DNA of 64,000 nt, taken from positions 1 to 64,000 of the forward strand of contig CANRIS010000011.1 in the NCBI GenBank assembly GCA_947630725.1. Direction: 5' to 3'. The notes below the pieces were generated by a model. That model worked only from the letters and a program-made list of their open reading frames with translations, made no database searches and was not told where the DNA came from. Source of the stretch: an uncultured Clostridia bacterium. GTDB taxonomy: Bacteria; Bacillota; Clostridia; Lachnospirales; CAG-274. Numbering within the stretch: the first letter of the stretch is position 1; every line of letters starts with the position of its first letter. Positions 61,686 through 64,000 of the stretch are shown one piece after another. The position numbers and the translations under genes are program-made.

Positions 61686-63104
61686 ATGATAGTATTCACT
61701 ACAAAAATTCCTATAAAAAGTACCGTAACAGAGCAAATGTTTGTTGATTTATGTGCTGAGTGGATTTATAGAAGTCCTCATTATCATAATTTAAAAATTG
61801 AATATGATATATCTAGCCATAATGATTATGAAATTGAATTAAATAATATTAAGTGTCAGATAGCTTGTTATAAAAAAGAAGACACAAGTATTGTTGCATT
61901 TCGCTTAAATAATAATGATAAAGGAACTTTATGGATTATTGATATACTTTTGATTGATGATAAAAATGGTAAATTTATTAGTGTCATAAATAATTGCAAT
62001 TTAAAATTATTTGATCCGCGCTTTCCTAAAAACCACAAACCAAATTTTATAAAAATAATAATGAATAAAAACTATGGAATAGATGATAGGTATTTTCCTG
62101 TACATGACAGAAAATTAATATGTAATAAAGAAAATGCTAAAATATATGCAGCATATATGAATGGAGAAATAAAAAAACCTCTTCCTATGGTCTATATAAG
62201 TATATACTATGATTCCTATTGCGTAGATTGTGATACATTAGCAAAATGGCTTTCAGGCATGGCTTATGTAGTTGTTGAAGAAAATCGAGAAGTTTCATTT
62301 TTGATGAAAGAATTAACTAACTCAAAAAATGCCCATAATGGTTATGTCGGAATTTATTATCCTGGTTCAGCAAAACATCAACTTTATTGTTTATCTGATT
62401 TTATATCTACTGATAATTCATACAAATTTGAGACCGGCATATCACTTAATCTTCAACAGTCCCTAATAAATCATATGTCTTCAGAGGAATATAATTGGAC
62501 AAATCTTCAAACATTAAAAGCAAAAGAAAAATTGATTGAGTCAGAAGGTACAAGTAAGGAATTAAGCGACCTTATTGATTTGGCCGACGAAAATGAGAGA
62601 GAATTAAAAGAAAAGATTGAATATTTGCAAAAAGAAAATGATTCTCTTTCAATACAAAATGAAATGCTCAAGAATAAAAAACGAAATGAGAATATATGTT
62701 TAAAAACAGGTTTAAATGATTTTTACATTGATGAACAGCATGACCTAATACTTTATTTATTGAAAGAAATTTTCGAACGAAAATTTAACTCTGAAACAAG
62801 TAAGTTTAGGCAGCATGAATTATTACAAAGTATTATATATAATAATGATATTACGGGAGAAAATGAAAAAATATTGGGAGGACTTAAAAAAATATTTAAA
62901 CCCGGATTTAGATGGAATAATATCACAAAGTCAAAATTAAAATCCCTTGGATTCGAAATAACAGAAGGATCGCACAATAAAATTATGTTCCATGACAGCA
63001 AATATATGTATACGGTATCTTCAACTCCTAGCGATAACCGAGGAATAAGAAATCTTATGAGCGACATAGAAAAAGGAATTAGCATTAGCAGAAAGATATT
63101 GTGA
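61686..63104 (+). CDS. Orphan protein with coiled coil and HicA/dsRBD-like C-terminus
   Basis: A 472-residue protein, not recognised as a whole. ATG 61686 follows AAAGGAGGAGAT, a strong site. Residues 1-270 form an alpha/beta region with FTTKIPIKSTVTEQMFVDLC near the start and many Tyr/Asp/Asn. A coiled coil (about 275-335, KEKIEYLQKENDSLSIQNE) follows, then a helical part. The last 75 residues (WNNITKSKLKSLGFEITEGS then HNKIMFHDSKYMYTVSSTPS) resemble the small HicA/dsRNA-binding fold. Base composition is far more AT-rich than the core genes and it sits between two dead IS elements, so it is probably acquired. Defence or toxin-like function is speculative. Confidence 0.75.
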   Translation: MIVFTTKIPIKSTVTEQMFVDLCAEWIYRSPHYHNLKIEYDISSHNDYEIELNNIKCQIACYKKEDTSIVAFRLNNNDKGTLWIIDILLIDDKNGKFISVINNCNLKLFDPRFPKNHKPNFIKIIMNKNYGIDDRYFPVHDRKLICNKENAKIYAAYMNGEIKKPLPMVYISIYYDSYCVDCDTLAKWLSGMAYVVVEENREVSFLMKELTNSKNAHNGYVGIYYPGSAKHQLYCLSDFISTDNSYKFETGISLNLQQSLINHMSSEEYNWTNLQTLKAKEKLIESEGTSKELSDLIDLADENERELKEKIEYLQKENDSLSIQNEMLKNKKRNENICLKTGLNDFYIDEQHDLILYLLKEIFERKFNSETSKFRQHELLQSIIYNNDITGENEKILGGLKKIFKPGFRWNNITKSKLKSLGFEITEGSHNKIMFHDSKYMYTVSSTPSDNRGIRNLMSDIEKGISISRKIL

Positions 63105-63187
63105 ATTTCTTCATTTTACTGTTATAATAAAATTTAATCAATTTTTGTGTAAATAGCATAGAACATGCGTTATTTCAAAAATCAAGT

Positions 63188-63236
63188 AAACCTCTAAACT
63201 TGTATACAATAGAAATATAGGTTTGGGGGTTTTTAA
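63188..63236 (+). terminator. Terminator of the orphan gene
   Basis: AAACCTCTAAAC pairs with GTTTGGGGGTTT (two G-U pairs), followed by TTTTT. About 84 bases after the stop codon. Confidence 0.7.
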
Positions 63237-63259
63237 AATGTCAAGAAAAAATAGGAATA

Positions 63260-64000
63260 AATGGGTTAATACTAATATTCATTTAAAAGATAGACAAAAT
63301 CTAATCCCTACCAGTAAGGCTTTTTATCATTTCGACAGAGATAGAGATATAACATCACATAATCTATCAATAACTTTTTCTAAAGTTGAAAATAATTCTT
63401 TTTTAAATCTGTGTTTTCTGATTCCTTTCTAAATTTGCTCTATTGGATTCATTTCAAGAGTATAAGGCGGTAAAAATATAAGATGTATATTAGATGGAAT
63501 TTCAAGTGATTTGGCTTTATGCCAAACTGCTCCATATACATATCTATGCTCTCTAATATGATGACATGTCACTGATTGTCTTATGCCTTTAGTACACCAG
63601 CAATATTTGGGTTTATTTATTCGCCCAAAACCTGCTTAGTCTTGGAACATTAATTTTATAGTTTCGCACTTTAAATTGCTAAACTCTTATCTTCCGGTGT
63701 GGTTAATTTTTTTGAAGCTTTTATTGTCTCCTTGCTTGTCTTTTTAGGGTGTTTACTTCTTGATATTACCTTTCACCAACCATGACGTTTGAGAACACGA
63801 TATATTTGACTATTGCCGATAGAATAATTTACTTTTTTCGCATATTCTTTATTTGTTTCATTTATATATACAATTTGTCCACTTTCAACTTCCTTGAAAA
63901 AAACTTTTAATAATTTGGCTTCTTCCTCATAGCTTAAATTTTTATGGTTTCCCATACGTTTCTTTTGGTATAATGCTTCTAATCCATCCTTTATATAAAC
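63260..64000 (-). pseudogene. IS630-family transposase remnant, runs off the window
   Basis: Minus-strand translation gives the N-terminal HTH part (SYEEEAKLLKVFFKEVESGQ, IGNSQIYRVLKRHGW), then, after stops and a frameshift, MFQD-stop-AGFGRINKPKYCW (first catalytic Asp, with a stop in place of the next Glu), VTCHHIREHRYVYGAVW, a deletion that removes the second Asp region, and IFLPPYTLEMNPIEQI with the catalytic Glu, a stop, then KGIRKHRF. The reading frame continues beyond position 64000 upstream. Not functional. Confidence 0.88.

Noticed and set aside
63238..63432. 64-codon plus-strand ORF after the orphan gene
   Set aside because: Most of it is antisense to the C-terminus of the IS630-type transposase remnant, and its start overlaps the predicted terminator.

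Overview
The window reads as a chromosomal segment of a spore-forming Clostridia-type member of the Bacillota. The evidence is the gene order rplS-rbgA, the block mazG-hup-rqcP-yabP-yabQ-divIC (yabP and yabQ are sporulation genes), a DnaD/DnaI-type primosome pair, a panE-smc-ftsY operon, a HrcA/CIRCE-controlled groESL operon, and Clostridia-type AGCS, SstT and MATE transporters. KDG kinase and an arabinose/pentose ABC-araD-araB operon suggest growth on plant cell wall (pectin-type) sugars. I cannot name the species.

Layout. 0.5-3.2 kb: rpsO-pnp (minus) with two leader structures. 3.4-5.5 kb: a secreted Ig-like protein preceded by an unlisted 48-residue gene. 5.5-7.9 kb: AT-rich, repeat-rich DNA with small orphan genes and a decayed duplicate. 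7.9-10 kb: a membrane protein with seventeen 13-residue repeats. 10.1-10.8 kb: an XRE regulator and membrane partner with a clear promoter and operator, followed by a 104-bp tandem repeat. 11.5-17.9 kb (minus): AGCS symporter, transglutaminase-like protein, DnaI-like loader, DnaD-like protein, malic enzyme. 18-22.7 kb: galE, a Gx-transporter/NusG_II pair, two tRNA-Ser genes, sstT. 22.9-29.2 kb: KDG kinase, rplS, rbgA, trmL and the mazG-to-divIC block. 29.2-37.4 kb: a TIM-barrel isomerase, ftsY, smc, panE, murA. 37.5-45 kb (minus): a sugar-binding lipoprotein, ABC ATPase and two permeases, then araD and araB. 45-58.9 kb: phosphodiesterase, dnaE, MATE, groESL, an OGG-type glycosylase, a DUF6062-like protein, an RNase E/G protein, hisC, phzF. 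59-64 kb: AT-rich accessory DNA with tandem repeats, a dead IS1182-type element, an isolated 472-residue orphan gene and an IS630-type remnant.

The most unusual signal is a family of perfect four-way-junction (cloverleaf-like) elements. Two 159-bp copies lie in inverted chromosomal orientation, yet both are in the same sense directly upstream of their genes, maeB and sstT. They differ mainly by paired, compensatory changes in the stems. A third element with the same architecture but unrelated sequence lies upstream of the AGCS symporter. Truncated relatives lie in a NUDIX pseudogene and beside the IS1182 element. A looser hairpin array separates the ABC genes from araD. They may be cis-acting RNA leaders or a palindromic mobile repeat; the sequence alone does not decide.
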